Translations under genes and position numbers: made by a program
Notes under the pieces: generated by a model
Seen by the model: the letters and a program-made list of their open reading frames with translations, nothing else
The model's database searches: none
What the model was told of the DNA's origin: nothing
From: Verrucomicrobiota bacterium
GTDB taxonomy: Bacteria > Verrucomicrobiota > Verrucomicrobiia > Limisphaerales > UBA1319
Assembly (NCBI GenBank): GCA_022709905.1
Contig: JAKLHY010000049.1
Span: forward strand, 1 to 57,144
DNA length: 57,144 nucleotides
Reading direction: 5' to 3'
In this document: in pieces, positions 1 through 7,528 of the stretch
Layout of the letters: the number at the start of each line of letters is the position of its first letter
Position numbering within the stretch: position 1 is the stretch's first letter

Positions 1-58
1 GCCTCACGACCTACAACGGACCGGCAAATAAGCCCAAGACTTAGGTTAATTCTTTTCC

Positions 59-340
59 GTGGAAATCCAGGCTAGTGATTACGGCAATGAGACATGGTGG
101 GAGGGCTACAACAACGGCACCAAGATCTATGAGTCAACTCATTATGTGTTTGAATGGCAGATCTTTTTAAGTCTCAACTGGCCTGGGGTTGACGAGGTCC
201 AGTTGAAGTCATCAACCTATAATCACTTCATTGTGGACGACCTGACATACACCAAGGGTACTGTCCCTGAAGCGGGGGCGACGCTTGCGCTGCTCGGTCT
301 TGGCTTGGCTGGTTTGCGGGCGCTTCGATGCAAGGCATAA
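59..340 (+). CDS. C-terminal part of a surface protein with a VPEP/VPDSG-type (PEP-CTERM-like) sorting tail; 5' end cut or frameshifted
   Basis: The last ~25 residues show the tripartite sorting signal: a Val-Pro-Glu-Ala-Gly motif, a hydrophobic stretch (LALLGLGLAGL) and a basic end (RALRCKA). Such tails are recognised by exosortase-like systems and place exported proteins at the envelope. The upstream part (EIQASDYGN, FIVDDLTYTKG) looks like the end of a beta-rich secreted domain. The frame is open only from base 50 because in-frame stops lie at 29 and 47. The +3 frame before them reads LTTYNGPANKPKT and then stops, so the gene may be frameshifted near base 40. The GTG at 59 is the first possible start but is unlikely to be the real one. 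The protein function is unknown. Confidence 0.5.
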   Translation: MEIQASDYGNETWWEGYNNGTKIYESTHYVFEWQIFLSLNWPGVDEVQLKSSTYNHFIVDDLTYTKGTVPEAGATLALLGLGLAGLRALRCKA

Positions 341-367
341 AGCGTTACAGATCCAGTTTTCTCAAAG

Positions 368-397
368 GAGCTACTTTATAAAGTGGCTCTTTTTTTT
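368..397 (+). terminator. Rho-independent terminator
   Basis: The stem GAGCTACTTT / AAGTGGCTC (one G-U pair) has a very short loop and is followed directly by eight T. It lies 28 bases after the stop codon of the sorted surface protein and ends that transcript. Confidence 0.8.
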
Positions 398-484
398 GCA
401 GCTGCGCTGGTGACTCGGGTAAGGAGGAATCGTGGCACTCCATTTCATCATTTCCTTGACGATGGGATTTGATAGAGTGCCGGC

Positions 485-1045
485 ATGCATAACACCTCAT
501 TTTTACGGCATTTGAATTTGCGCTTCGTATTCATCCTCGTCCTTGTGGCCATCTGGCCGGCCTCGGCCTGGCTCCAGGCCGCCGAGAGCGCCGGCGAGTT
601 CTCGAAGCCGGTCATTGACCTGGGCATGGTCGTCAAGGATGCGAATCGTTCCGCCGCCTTCTTGACCAACGCGATTGGCTTCAAGGAAGTAAAAGGATTC
701 CCGGTCACGGGAGAACTCGGACGGAAGATTGGTCTGATCGACGGGCATCCAGTTGATGTGAGGGTGTTTGTCCTGGAGGAAACCGAGCCGGCGACACGGA
801 TCAAAGTGCTTTCCTTCAGTCAAGCGCCGGGCAAGCCGGCCGATCAGGCCTTTATCCATTCCACGCTTGGTTTTCGATACCTGACCATCTACGTCAAGGA
901 TGTGAACCGTGCCCTGGAGCGGCTGAAGCGAGGCGAAGTGGAATTGCTGGGCGATTCGCCCGTGGACCTGGGCGGGGGGACTTTTCTGGTCGCAGTCAAG
1001 GATCCGGACGGCAATTTTATCGAGCTGATCGGACCGCGTCGATAA
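485..1045 (+). CDS. Secreted VOC-superfamily (glyoxalase/dioxygenase fold) protein
   Basis: This 186-residue protein begins with a signal peptide: a basic start, a hydrophobic core (FVFILVLVAIWPASA), then a likely cleavage after QAA. The rest is a single vicinal-oxygen-chelate module. It opens with VIDLGMVVKDANRSAAFL, typical of the first beta strand and helix, and ends with VKDPDGNFIELIGP, the classic end of a glyoxalase/bleomycin-resistance domain with the metal-ligand Glu. Family members include glyoxalases, dioxygenases and binding proteins, so the substrate cannot be named. It lies just upstream of a Tat-exported oxidoreductase (38-base gap), which suggests one transcript and work in the periplasm. 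Confidence 0.8.
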   Translation: MHNTSFLRHLNLRFVFILVLVAIWPASAWLQAAESAGEFSKPVIDLGMVVKDANRSAAFLTNAIGFKEVKGFPVTGELGRKIGLIDGHPVDVRVFVLEETEPATRIKVLSFSQAPGKPADQAFIHSTLGFRYLTIYVKDVNRALERLKRGEVELLGDSPVDLGGGTFLVAVKDPDGNFIELIGPRR

Positions 1046-1083
1046 TCAACGGAATGCACAACATTGTATCAGGAGCTTTTGAT

Positions 1084-2436
1084 ATGAAGCAGAAATATAA
1101 TCGGCGGGCCTTTTTGCGGGCCGCGGGATGGAGTGGTTCCGGGCTGATTCTTCTGGCAAACTCGCGGATGGCATTTGCGGCTGATGCGAACGACAAACTC
1201 AATCTTGCCGCGATTGGCATTGGGGGCCAGGGACGCAGCAATCTGGATAATTTCGCGGGTCTGGGAGTGAATGTGGTTGCGTTGTGCGACGTGGACCAGG
1301 CGTATGGCCGCGACACCTGGACCAAGTTCCCTCAAGCCAAACCCTACCGGGATTTCCGGCGTATGTTCGATGAGATGTCGTCCCAGATTGACGCGGTGCT
1401 GGTCGCCACACCGGATCACACGCATGCGGTGGCCGCGGCAATGGCGATGAACCTGGGCAAGCATGTCTACTGCGAAAAACCGTTGACGCGCACCGTGAAG
1501 GAGGCGCGGGTTCTGCGCGAGACCGCCCTGCGTCAAAAAGTGGTCACCCAAATGGGGAACCAGGGCTCGGCCTCGGGACAGCTCCGACGCGCCGTCGAAC
1601 TGGTGTGGGGCGGAGTGATCGGCGAGGTGCGCGAGGCCCATGTTTGGTTTGACGGCGGGAACGGCCCGCAATCGCGTCCTCAGGAGACGCCGCCGGTGCC
1701 ATCCACGCTGGACTGGGATCTGTGGTTGGGCCCGGCGCCTGAGCGCCCCTATCATCCCTGCTATCTTCCGGGCAAGTGGCGGGCCTGGCGAGCGTTCGGC
1801 AGCGGAATTGTGGGTGATTTCGGATGTCATACGGGCAACATCATGTTTCGCGCCTTGCAGTTGGACCGGCTCTGGCAGACTCCCCAACGGGGGGCGCCGG
1901 AGCGGCCGGTTGTGATCAAGTTCCGATCGCAACCGTCCGAGGTGGATCCCGAGGGATATCCTCGTTCCTCGCGCACGGTCATGGAACTGCCGGCCCGGGG
2001 AGATCTGCCGTCCGTGACCTTGACGATCTACGCTAAAGAACGCCCGAACCAGGACCTGATGCGGGGTTATCCACAGGCGGGCTGGGGGGATTTGCTGGTG
2101 GGATCGAAAGGTTCCCTCTATTCGGAATGCCCCTGGAATACCCGCTTTGTCCTCTTGCCCGAGGAAAAATTCGACGGTTTCAAAGGCGGCCCGCCCGAGA
2201 CACTTCCACGGATTGACAGCCATCACCGGGAATGGGTGAATGCCTGCAAAGGCCGGGGCAAGACCTTCTCCGGATTTGAAATCGGCGGACCACTGACCGA
2301 GCTAATGCAGTTGGCCAATCTGGCGACCCAGATCGAGGGATCTCTCGAATACGATATCGTCAGCGGACGAATCCTGAACTCGGACCGCGCCCATCAGCTT
2401 CTCCACCGGGATTACCGACCGGGATGGATACTGTAA
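1084..2436 (+). CDS. Tat-exported Gfo/Idh/MocA-family oxidoreductase
   Basis: This predicted NAD(P)-dependent sugar or polyol dehydrogenase works outside the cytoplasm. The start at 1084 is preferred over an in-frame ATG at 1054. It follows an AGGAG ribosome site (near 1071) and puts the twin-arginine signal NRRAFLRAAG at the N terminus. Next come the Rossmann-like stretch LAAIGIGGQGRSNLDNF and the family hallmark CEKPLT, whose Lys acts in catalysis. The C-terminal half is the alpha/beta substrate domain (FGSGIVGDFGCHTGNIM carries likely active-site residues). The 450-residue length fits the Planctomycetes/Verrucomicrobia branch, which is typically involved in carbohydrate turnover. The substrate is unknown. 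Confidence 0.88.
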   Translation: MKQKYNRRAFLRAAGWSGSGLILLANSRMAFAADANDKLNLAAIGIGGQGRSNLDNFAGLGVNVVALCDVDQAYGRDTWTKFPQAKPYRDFRRMFDEMSSQIDAVLVATPDHTHAVAAAMAMNLGKHVYCEKPLTRTVKEARVLRETALRQKVVTQMGNQGSASGQLRRAVELVWGGVIGEVREAHVWFDGGNGPQSRPQETPPVPSTLDWDLWLGPAPERPYHPCYLPGKWRAWRAFGSGIVGDFGCHTGNIMFRALQLDRLWQTPQRGAPERPVVIKFRSQPSEVDPEGYPRSSRTVMELPARGDLPSVTLTIYAKERPNQDLMRGYPQAGWGDLLVGSKGSLYSECPWNTRFVLLPEEKFDGFKGGPPETLPRIDSHHREWVNACKGRGKTFSGFEIGGPLTELMQLANLATQIEGSLEYDIVSGRILNSDRAHQLLHRDYRPGWIL

Positions 2437-2487
2437 AGGCTGGCGCTGCCTTGAGCTACGGCGACGGACGGGCTGACCTCGAATATA

Positions 2488-2531
2488 CTGCTCAGACCGC
2501 GAGAGTGTTGTCTATCTCAAGATCTGAGCAG
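2488..2531. terminator. Hairpin between convergent genes
   Basis: Perfect 9-base arms CTGCTCAGA and TCTGAGCAG enclose a 26-base loop in the 102-base gap between two converging genes. No T-run follows on either strand, so termination is inferred from position only. Confidence 0.4.
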
Positions 2532-2538
2532 GATATCA

Positions 2539-3513
2539 TCACGGATTTCCGCCGTCATTTTCGGACGGCACTTTGGGCGTCCGCACCAAGTCCTCGATGA
2601 GACGACGGGTGCGGAGCGCGGCTCCCTGTTCGTTGAGATGATAACCGGTATCGTAGAATAATTCCGCCAGATACGATTGCTCATCCGGTGAGTCCAGGAC
2701 GATCAAGTGAGGAATCGACTGGAGCGCGGATGCGATCTGGTCGACGGCGCGGCGATCGTTATTCAAGCGCGCGAGCTGTTGAGGGGGAAAGGAAAACGCG
2801 ACTTGGACGCCGTAATCATGGCAATGGCTGGCAAATCGAGTCAAGGTCTTTATTGCGGATGGACTCGGCCATTCCCTCCCGGGTGGTACGAGGCGGTCGG
2901 GGGCTTCCGCAGAAAGCATGGGCGGCTTCCCGTAGTGAGCTCGCAAGTCTCCCCAAGTATTGTAGCCGTGCGCGGCGGTCGGCCGGTCCCGATCTTGAAA
3001 TGCGCCGAATGGATTGAATGAAATGACGGCCCGGCGCACCATGGCTCCCGCCAGGATCAATCCGCGGTCCAGGATTACTTTCCGGAGATGTTTTGCCCGC
3101 AGAAACCGAACGTTGGATGGGCGGAAAACCAGGACCTGCTGGATCACATCCGGATCATAACCGCCGGAAAACTGGTCGTATTCGAGGCTGATGAGGACCA
3201 TGTCGCCGGATCGCAGGGAAGGCTGGATTTCAGCCAGCATAAAATCGAGTCCCAATCCCGCAGCCAATCCCATATTGACCACAGTCCTGCCGACAGCCTT
3301 TTCGATAAGATCAGATTGAAGCCCGAATGGCACATTGGATCCGCCGGTGATGATGAGGCGCGGGGGGGCCTTGTGGGCCAGTCGCCAATGCTTGGCCGAG
3401 GTGGCAGCCAGAAAATTGGTTTCCTTTGAAGGATCATAGCTCCAGAGCAATCCCGCAGCCACAAGGCCCTGGAGGAGGCTGAACACGGCGATTTTGAGCA
3501 GAAAGGACTTCAT
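2539..3513 (-). CDS. SGNH-hydrolase-like membrane-anchored protein, partner of the MBOAT acyltransferase
   Basis: The N terminus is one hydrophobic segment (IAVFSLLQGLVAAGLLW), so the protein is exported or anchored with its body outside. The body shows weak SGNH/AlgX-like signatures: IITGGSN near residue 55 resembles block I, NMGLAAGLGLDF resembles block II, and DTGYHLNEQGA near the end supplies a possible Asp/His pair. It starts 6 bases after the MBOAT gene stop and is almost certainly co-transcribed. In alginate and peptidoglycan O-acetylation, an MBOAT protein exports acyl groups and an SGNH-like protein transfers them. That role fits here but is inferred. The nucleophile position in GGSN is less canonical than GDS. 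Confidence 0.6.
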   Translation of the reverse strand: MKSFLLKIAVFSLLQGLVAAGLLWSYDPSKETNFLAATSAKHWRLAHKAPPRLIITGGSNVPFGLQSDLIEKAVGRTVVNMGLAAGLGLDFMLAEIQPSLRSGDMVLISLEYDQFSGGYDPDVIQQVLVFRPSNVRFLRAKHLRKVILDRGLILAGAMVRRAVISFNPFGAFQDRDRPTAAHGYNTWGDLRAHYGKPPMLSAEAPDRLVPPGREWPSPSAIKTLTRFASHCHDYGVQVAFSFPPQQLARLNNDRRAVDQIASALQSIPHLIVLDSPDEQSYLAELFYDTGYHLNEQGAALRTRRLIEDLVRTPKVPSENDGGNP

Positions 3514-3519
3514 CCGGAT

Positions 3520-4977
3520 TCAAAACTGGAAATAGATAAAGTCAGCGGTGCGCTGGGTTCCCCAGCCCAGGATCATCCAGAACCCGACCGTATAGGCGGC
3601 CCAGCGAGCGAGTCTGGGCCATCGATCGAACCTGAGGGGATTGAGCTGACTCCGACCGTGCCATTCGATTCCGACGAAGGCAACCAGGACGGTCAGGAGT
3701 TCGGCATTATGGCTCAGCAGAACGACGAGATCGCGGTAGAAATCCCAACGGCCGATGTCCCGCGTCATGGTGAAATAGATCCCAAGCGCCTCATCGAGGC
3801 TTCCGGCCCGGAAAAGCACCCATGCGAGCGAAACCACCAGGAAGGTCAAGGCCATGCTGGCAAGCGTTCTCATCGTGGGTTCCTGCCTTCCCGAACTCAA
3901 GCGCGGATCTGGATTGGAGGCCGGATTCCGGCCGGCAAACCAACGCGAAAGCAGGAGACAGCAGCCATGCGCCCCGCCCCAAGCCACAAAATGCCAGGCG
4001 GCGCCGTGCCAGAGTCCGCTCAGCAGAAAGGTGATCATTATGTTTCGGGCCGTGATCACGGCGTCGCAACGGCTCCCGCCCAAAGGCCGATAGACATAGT
4101 CGCGAAACCAGGTGGATAGGGAGATATGCCAGCGCCGCCAGAATTCGGTGAGGTTTCGGGAAAAGTAGGGAAAATTAAAATTGCGTTGGAGCTGGACGCC
4201 GAACAGCCGGGCGGTTCCCGTGGCGATATCCGAGTAGCCCGAGAAATCCCCATAGATCTGAAACCCAAAGCAGACAGTTGCCACCACTAATTCCGCGCCG
4301 CTGGCCGCTGTGGCATGGGCAAAAACCTCGTCCACCAAACGTCCCAGGTTATCCGCCAGCACCATTTTCTTGGCAAATCCCCAGAGCATGAGCCGGCAAC
4401 CGTCCACCGCATCGGCATGGGAAAACCGGCGGGATTGAGCGAATTGAGGAAGCAAGTGCTTTGCGCGTTCAATGGGCCCGGCGACGAGCTGGGGAAAGAA
4501 AGCCACAAAAGTCAGGTAATCGAGCAGATCCTGCCGGGCTTCGAGTTCTCCGCGATAAATATCGATTGTGTAACTCAGGGTCTGGAAGGTGTAAAAACTG
4601 ATGCCCACTGGGAGCACGATGTTCAGGGTGGTCGTGCTGACTTCCCAACCCAAAGCCGAAAATCCAATGGCCACACTATCGGCAAAAAAGCCGTAATACT
4701 TGAAAAAACCGAGGACTCCAAGATTCCCAGCCAGGGACAGGCCCAGCAGGAATCGGCGGCGGCCAACCGATCCGGCGCCCCCCAGGCACCTGCCTATCGT
4801 GTAATCCAAGAGCGAGGAGGCCAGCAAAAGGGCGCAAAAACGATAATCCCACCAGCCATAGAATATGTAGCTGGCAATCACGAGCACAATATTCTGCCAG
4901 CGCCGTCCTCCGTGGACGTAATACAACGCGAACACCACCGGGAGAAAAATAATGAAAATGACGGAGTTGAAGGACAT
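3520..4977 (-). CDS. MBOAT-family membrane O-acyltransferase (AlgI/DltB-like)
   Basis: This multi-spanning membrane protein of 485 residues matches AlgI-type acyltransferases in length. The start MSFNSVIFIIFLPVVF is typical of the family, and an in-frame stop lies just upstream, which fixes the start. Hallmarks seen are DYTIGRCL, LPVGISFYTFQTLSYTIDIYRG, FPQLVAGPIER and the catalytic-His segment LSGLWHGAAWHF, with His at residue 324. Such proteins move acyl groups across the membrane to modify an exopolysaccharide or cell-wall sugar. The following gene, 6 bases on, is an SGNH-like partner. No polysaccharide synthesis genes are adjacent, so the acceptor is unknown. Confidence 0.92.
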   Translation of the reverse strand: MSFNSVIFIIFLPVVFALYYVHGGRRWQNIVLVIASYIFYGWWDYRFCALLLASSLLDYTIGRCLGGAGSVGRRRFLLGLSLAGNLGVLGFFKYYGFFADSVAIGFSALGWEVSTTTLNIVLPVGISFYTFQTLSYTIDIYRGELEARQDLLDYLTFVAFFPQLVAGPIERAKHLLPQFAQSRRFSHADAVDGCRLMLWGFAKKMVLADNLGRLVDEVFAHATAASGAELVVATVCFGFQIYGDFSGYSDIATGTARLFGVQLQRNFNFPYFSRNLTEFWRRWHISLSTWFRDYVYRPLGGSRCDAVITARNIMITFLLSGLWHGAAWHFVAWGGAHGCCLLLSRWFAGRNPASNPDPRLSSGRQEPTMRTLASMALTFLVVSLAWVLFRAGSLDEALGIYFTMTRDIGRWDFYRDLVVLLSHNAELLTVLVAFVGIEWHGRSQLNPLRFDRWPRLARWAAYTVGFWMILGWGTQRTADFIYFQF

Positions 4978-5304
4978 GCAAGAAAGGGGCTACCGCGAAA
5001 CCGCCGCCATGACCAGGAATGCGTGTTGCCGCCGCGGCTTTTTCCCGTGAACCCGGCCGTGCCTGCGGCGGATGCGTGCGTTGTGAACGATCATTTCCCG
5101 ATTTGATATTTTGAGTTTTCGCCGTTGCCTGCTCGATTCCCATGGGATGGCAATCCACGGGGACTTTGTCAATCATGGAACGACCCGGATGCCGATCCGT
5201 CCCGCCCTTTTTCATAGTGCCTCCTGGATGGGGCGGCAGGGCTCCGCGAGAGTCGAACATTTGAGATTGCCCCATTCCGCGGGCGCTGCGACAAATGCCG
5301 GGCT
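4978..5304. other. Divergent intergenic region
   Basis: 327 bases separate the MBOAT gene (minus) from the endonuclease III-like gene (plus), and both promoters should lie here. On the minus strand AGGAGG (5220-5225) precedes ATGAAAAAG at 5215 by four bases. The frame it opens runs to 4676, overlaps MBOAT out of frame and resembles no known protein. The MBOAT start itself has no visible ribosome site. Confidence 0.5.
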
Positions 5305-6018
5305 GTGAGCAACCGGAGCATCGAGTGGGCGCTGAATGAGGCCTACACCCTCATGCGCGAGCACTACGGCCACCAGCACTGGTGGCCGGGGGAGACGGCA
5401 TTCGAAGTTTGCGTGGGGGCTGTCCTGACGCAAAACACGAATTGGGGCAATGTCGAACGCGCCATCCACAACCTGAAGGCCGCCGGCGTGTTATCTCCAG
5501 TCGCACTCTATGGGTTGCCCCTGGACCGGCTGTCGGCCTTGATTCGCCCGGCGGGTTATTTTAACGTCAAAGCGGTGCGTTTGCGGAATTTTCTGCGTCT
5601 GGTGGTTGAGGAATGCGGAGGTTCCTTGGAGAGTCTGTTTGCCGGCGGAACCTGCGACGCCCGAACGCGGTTGCTCGCGATTTCAGGGATTGGTCCCGAA
5701 ACGGCGGACAGCATGCTGCTGTATGCCGGCCATCATGCCAGCTTCGTGGTGGATGCCTATACCCGGCGGATTTTTCACCGACACGGCTGGTGTCCCGAGG
5801 AAATCTCCTATGAGGGATTGCAGGAGCTTTGTGCGGGCCATTTACGGATTCCGCCGAACGGCGATCTGCTGGATTACTGGCAGGATTACCACGCTCAATT
5901 GGTGTCTGTGGGAAAAGACCATTGCCGATCGCGACAACCGCGTTGTGACCAGTGCCCGTTGAGGCCTCTTCTCCATGGAAAAAAATCGGGGATTGCCTCG
6001 TCCCGAGGCCTGTGCTAA
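5305..6018 (+). CDS. Endonuclease III-like DNA glycosylase (HhH-GPD)
   Basis: This 237-residue protein belongs to the HhH-GPD base-excision repair superfamily. It shows ALTQNTNWGNVERAI near residue 50, the helix-hairpin-helix ISGIGPETADSMLL, and the catalytic Asp at residue 150 (VVDAYTRRIF). At the place of the Nth catalytic Lys it has Glu (GIGPETA), so it should be a monofunctional glycosylase rather than an AP lyase. The C-terminal iron-sulfur site has Cys 207, 214 and 217, but the fourth expected position is Leu 223. It is related to the COG2231 group of endonuclease III-like proteins. The GTG start lacks a strong ribosome site. The lesion is unknown. Confidence 0.8.
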   Translation: MSNRSIEWALNEAYTLMREHYGHQHWWPGETAFEVCVGAVLTQNTNWGNVERAIHNLKAAGVLSPVALYGLPLDRLSALIRPAGYFNVKAVRLRNFLRLVVEECGGSLESLFAGGTCDARTRLLAISGIGPETADSMLLYAGHHASFVVDAYTRRIFHRHGWCPEEISYEGLQELCAGHLRIPPNGDLLDYWQDYHAQLVSVGKDHCRSRQPRCDQCPLRPLLHGKKSGIASSRGLC

Positions 6019-6057
6019 CAAGCAGAGCAAGAAACCAACGTAACCCTTGGATCACGC

Positions 6058-6474
6058 ATGTCATTGAAGATTGAAATCAGAAAAGACCGGGAGGGGCGAT
6101 ATGTGGCCGCTCTCGATGGACGTCTCGACACCCAAACCTATCAGCAGTGCGAAGACCAGATCGCCCCGCTCATTGTCCAAGCGATCACCCTCATCCTAGA
6201 CCTGGAAAAGCTGACCTATATCAGCAGCATGGGCTTGCGGGTGTTGCTCAAGGCCAGGAAATCGTTGGAGAGCCATCGCGGGCGGCTTTTATTGACCCAT
6301 TTGCAGCCGCAGATCGCCCGGATTATAGAGATTGCCAACGCCCTGCCCAAGGAACAGATATTTGCCTCGATCGCGGAAGCCGATCGTTACTTTGACGCGA
6401 TGCAACGGCAGGCATTGGATGAACAGCGCGACAGCGCCGCGAATCGAAAACCTTCGGCCGGGTCTGGTTTATGA
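6058..6474 (+). CDS. STAS-domain anti-sigma factor antagonist (SpoIIAA-like)
   Basis: This 138-residue single-domain protein has the STAS fold. The pattern LDLEKLTYISSMGLRVLLKA contains the conserved Ser that a partner kinase phosphorylates in SpoIIAA/RsbV-type switches. Family members release a sigma factor by binding its anti-sigma factor. No serine kinase or sigma factor lies next to it, so the partner is elsewhere or the role differs. Its stop overlaps the start of the following SDR gene by four bases (ATGA), giving translational coupling. Confidence 0.85.
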   Translation: MSLKIEIRKDREGRYVAALDGRLDTQTYQQCEDQIAPLIVQAITLILDLEKLTYISSMGLRVLLKARKSLESHRGRLLLTHLQPQIARIIEIANALPKEQIFASIAEADRYFDAMQRQALDEQRDSAANRKPSAGSGL

Positions 6475-7184
6475 GCCAAAGGGCGTTGGTCACAGGTGCC
6501 GGCAGTGGGGTTGGGCGCGCGGTGGCCTTGGCGATGCTCAAAGCGGGATGGCGGGTGGCGATTGTTGGACGCCGCGAGGAGGCATTGCGCGAAACGTCAA
6601 CCCTATCGGGCCGCGAACCTGCCGAGGGGTTGATCTGTCCTTGCGACATTGGCGATCCGGAAGCGGTGTTATCGATGTCCCATCGGGTTCTGGACGCCTT
6701 CGGAGGCCTCGAGGTCCTGGTCAATGCCGCGGGCACCAACACCCCCAAACGAAGCCTGGCCGAACTGACGTTCGGCAATTACCAGCGCATTGTGGATACC
6801 AACCTGACCGGCGCCTACCACTGCATCCAGGCCTTTCTTCCCGCCATGCGCCTCCAGCAAAATGGAACCATCATCAACATCGTGTCGGACGCCGGCAAAC
6901 AAGCGAGCCCCAAAGCCGGCCCGGCCTATGTGGTGTCCAAGTTCGGCCTGGCTGGACTCACCCAGGCCGTGAACGCCGAGGAACGCGGCCACGGCATCCG
7001 GGCCTGCGCGATTTTCCCGGGGGATATCGATACGCCCATCCTCAACTTGCGGCCGAATCCGCCCTCGGTCGAGGCCCGGGCGCATATGCTCCAACCTGAG
7101 GACGTGGCGGCTTGCGTGATGCTGGCCGTGAACCTGCCTTCGCGCGCGGTGGTGGAAGAACTGATGGTCCGGCCTCGCGGATAG
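6471..7184 (+). CDS. Short-chain dehydrogenase/reductase (SDR)
   Basis: The 237-residue length is standard for a classical SDR. The cofactor motif TGAGSGVGRAVA is at residues 7-18 and NAAGTN follows the central strand. The catalytic Ser lies in IINIVSDAGK and the Tyr-Lys pair in YVVSK. It is an NAD(P)-dependent oxidoreductase of unknown substrate acting in the cytosol. The ATG sits inside the stop of the STAS gene, so the two are translated together, which is an uncommon pairing. Confidence 0.88.
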   Translation: MSQRALVTGAGSGVGRAVALAMLKAGWRVAIVGRREEALRETSTLSGREPAEGLICPCDIGDPEAVLSMSHRVLDAFGGLEVLVNAAGTNTPKRSLAELTFGNYQRIVDTNLTGAYHCIQAFLPAMRLQQNGTIINIVSDAGKQASPKAGPAYVVSKFGLAGLTQAVNAEERGHGIRACAIFPGDIDTPILNLRPNPPSVEARAHMLQPEDVAACVMLAVNLPSRAVVEELMVRPRG

Positions 7185-7528
7185 CCAAATGCGGCTCCGA
7201 ACTCAGCCGAACTCTCCTTTCACGTCAGGAACCGAGCAATGTGCTTGACTCCATTTGGGCCAGCACGCAATTTGGGCGGCGGAATGTTACCACGGGCCAG
7301 AACTCAGCCGTGTGGTCCCCTTGTTCCGAGGCAACAACGGGGGCTGGTCGTCCTGTCCTCGTATGGACGCCCGCTGAGGGATTCCCAGCTTTGTCAAGAA
7401 GCTGATTCGTTTCTGGTCTTCCGGCAGGATCCCAGGACCACAGAACCCGGGCATGGCTTCAAAGCCCGTCCTGATGGTCCGACCTGCTTGTCTTCCGTGC
7501 AGATCCCCAACATCGAGAGGTTTAATTA
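7185..7528. other. Non-coding leader of the EF-G-like gene
   Basis: This 344-base gap has no credible gene. It probably holds the promoter and a long 5' leader of the EF-G-like gene. A GAGAGG ribosome site lies about 8 bases before its ATG. A bulged stem can be drawn from CCCCTTGTT near 7318 with AACAACGGGG near 7334. No known riboswitch was recognised. Confidence 0.4.

Noticed and set aside
7185..7528. Riboswitch in the EF-G-like leader
   Set aside because: No known aptamer consensus could be recognised; only one weak bulged stem was seen.
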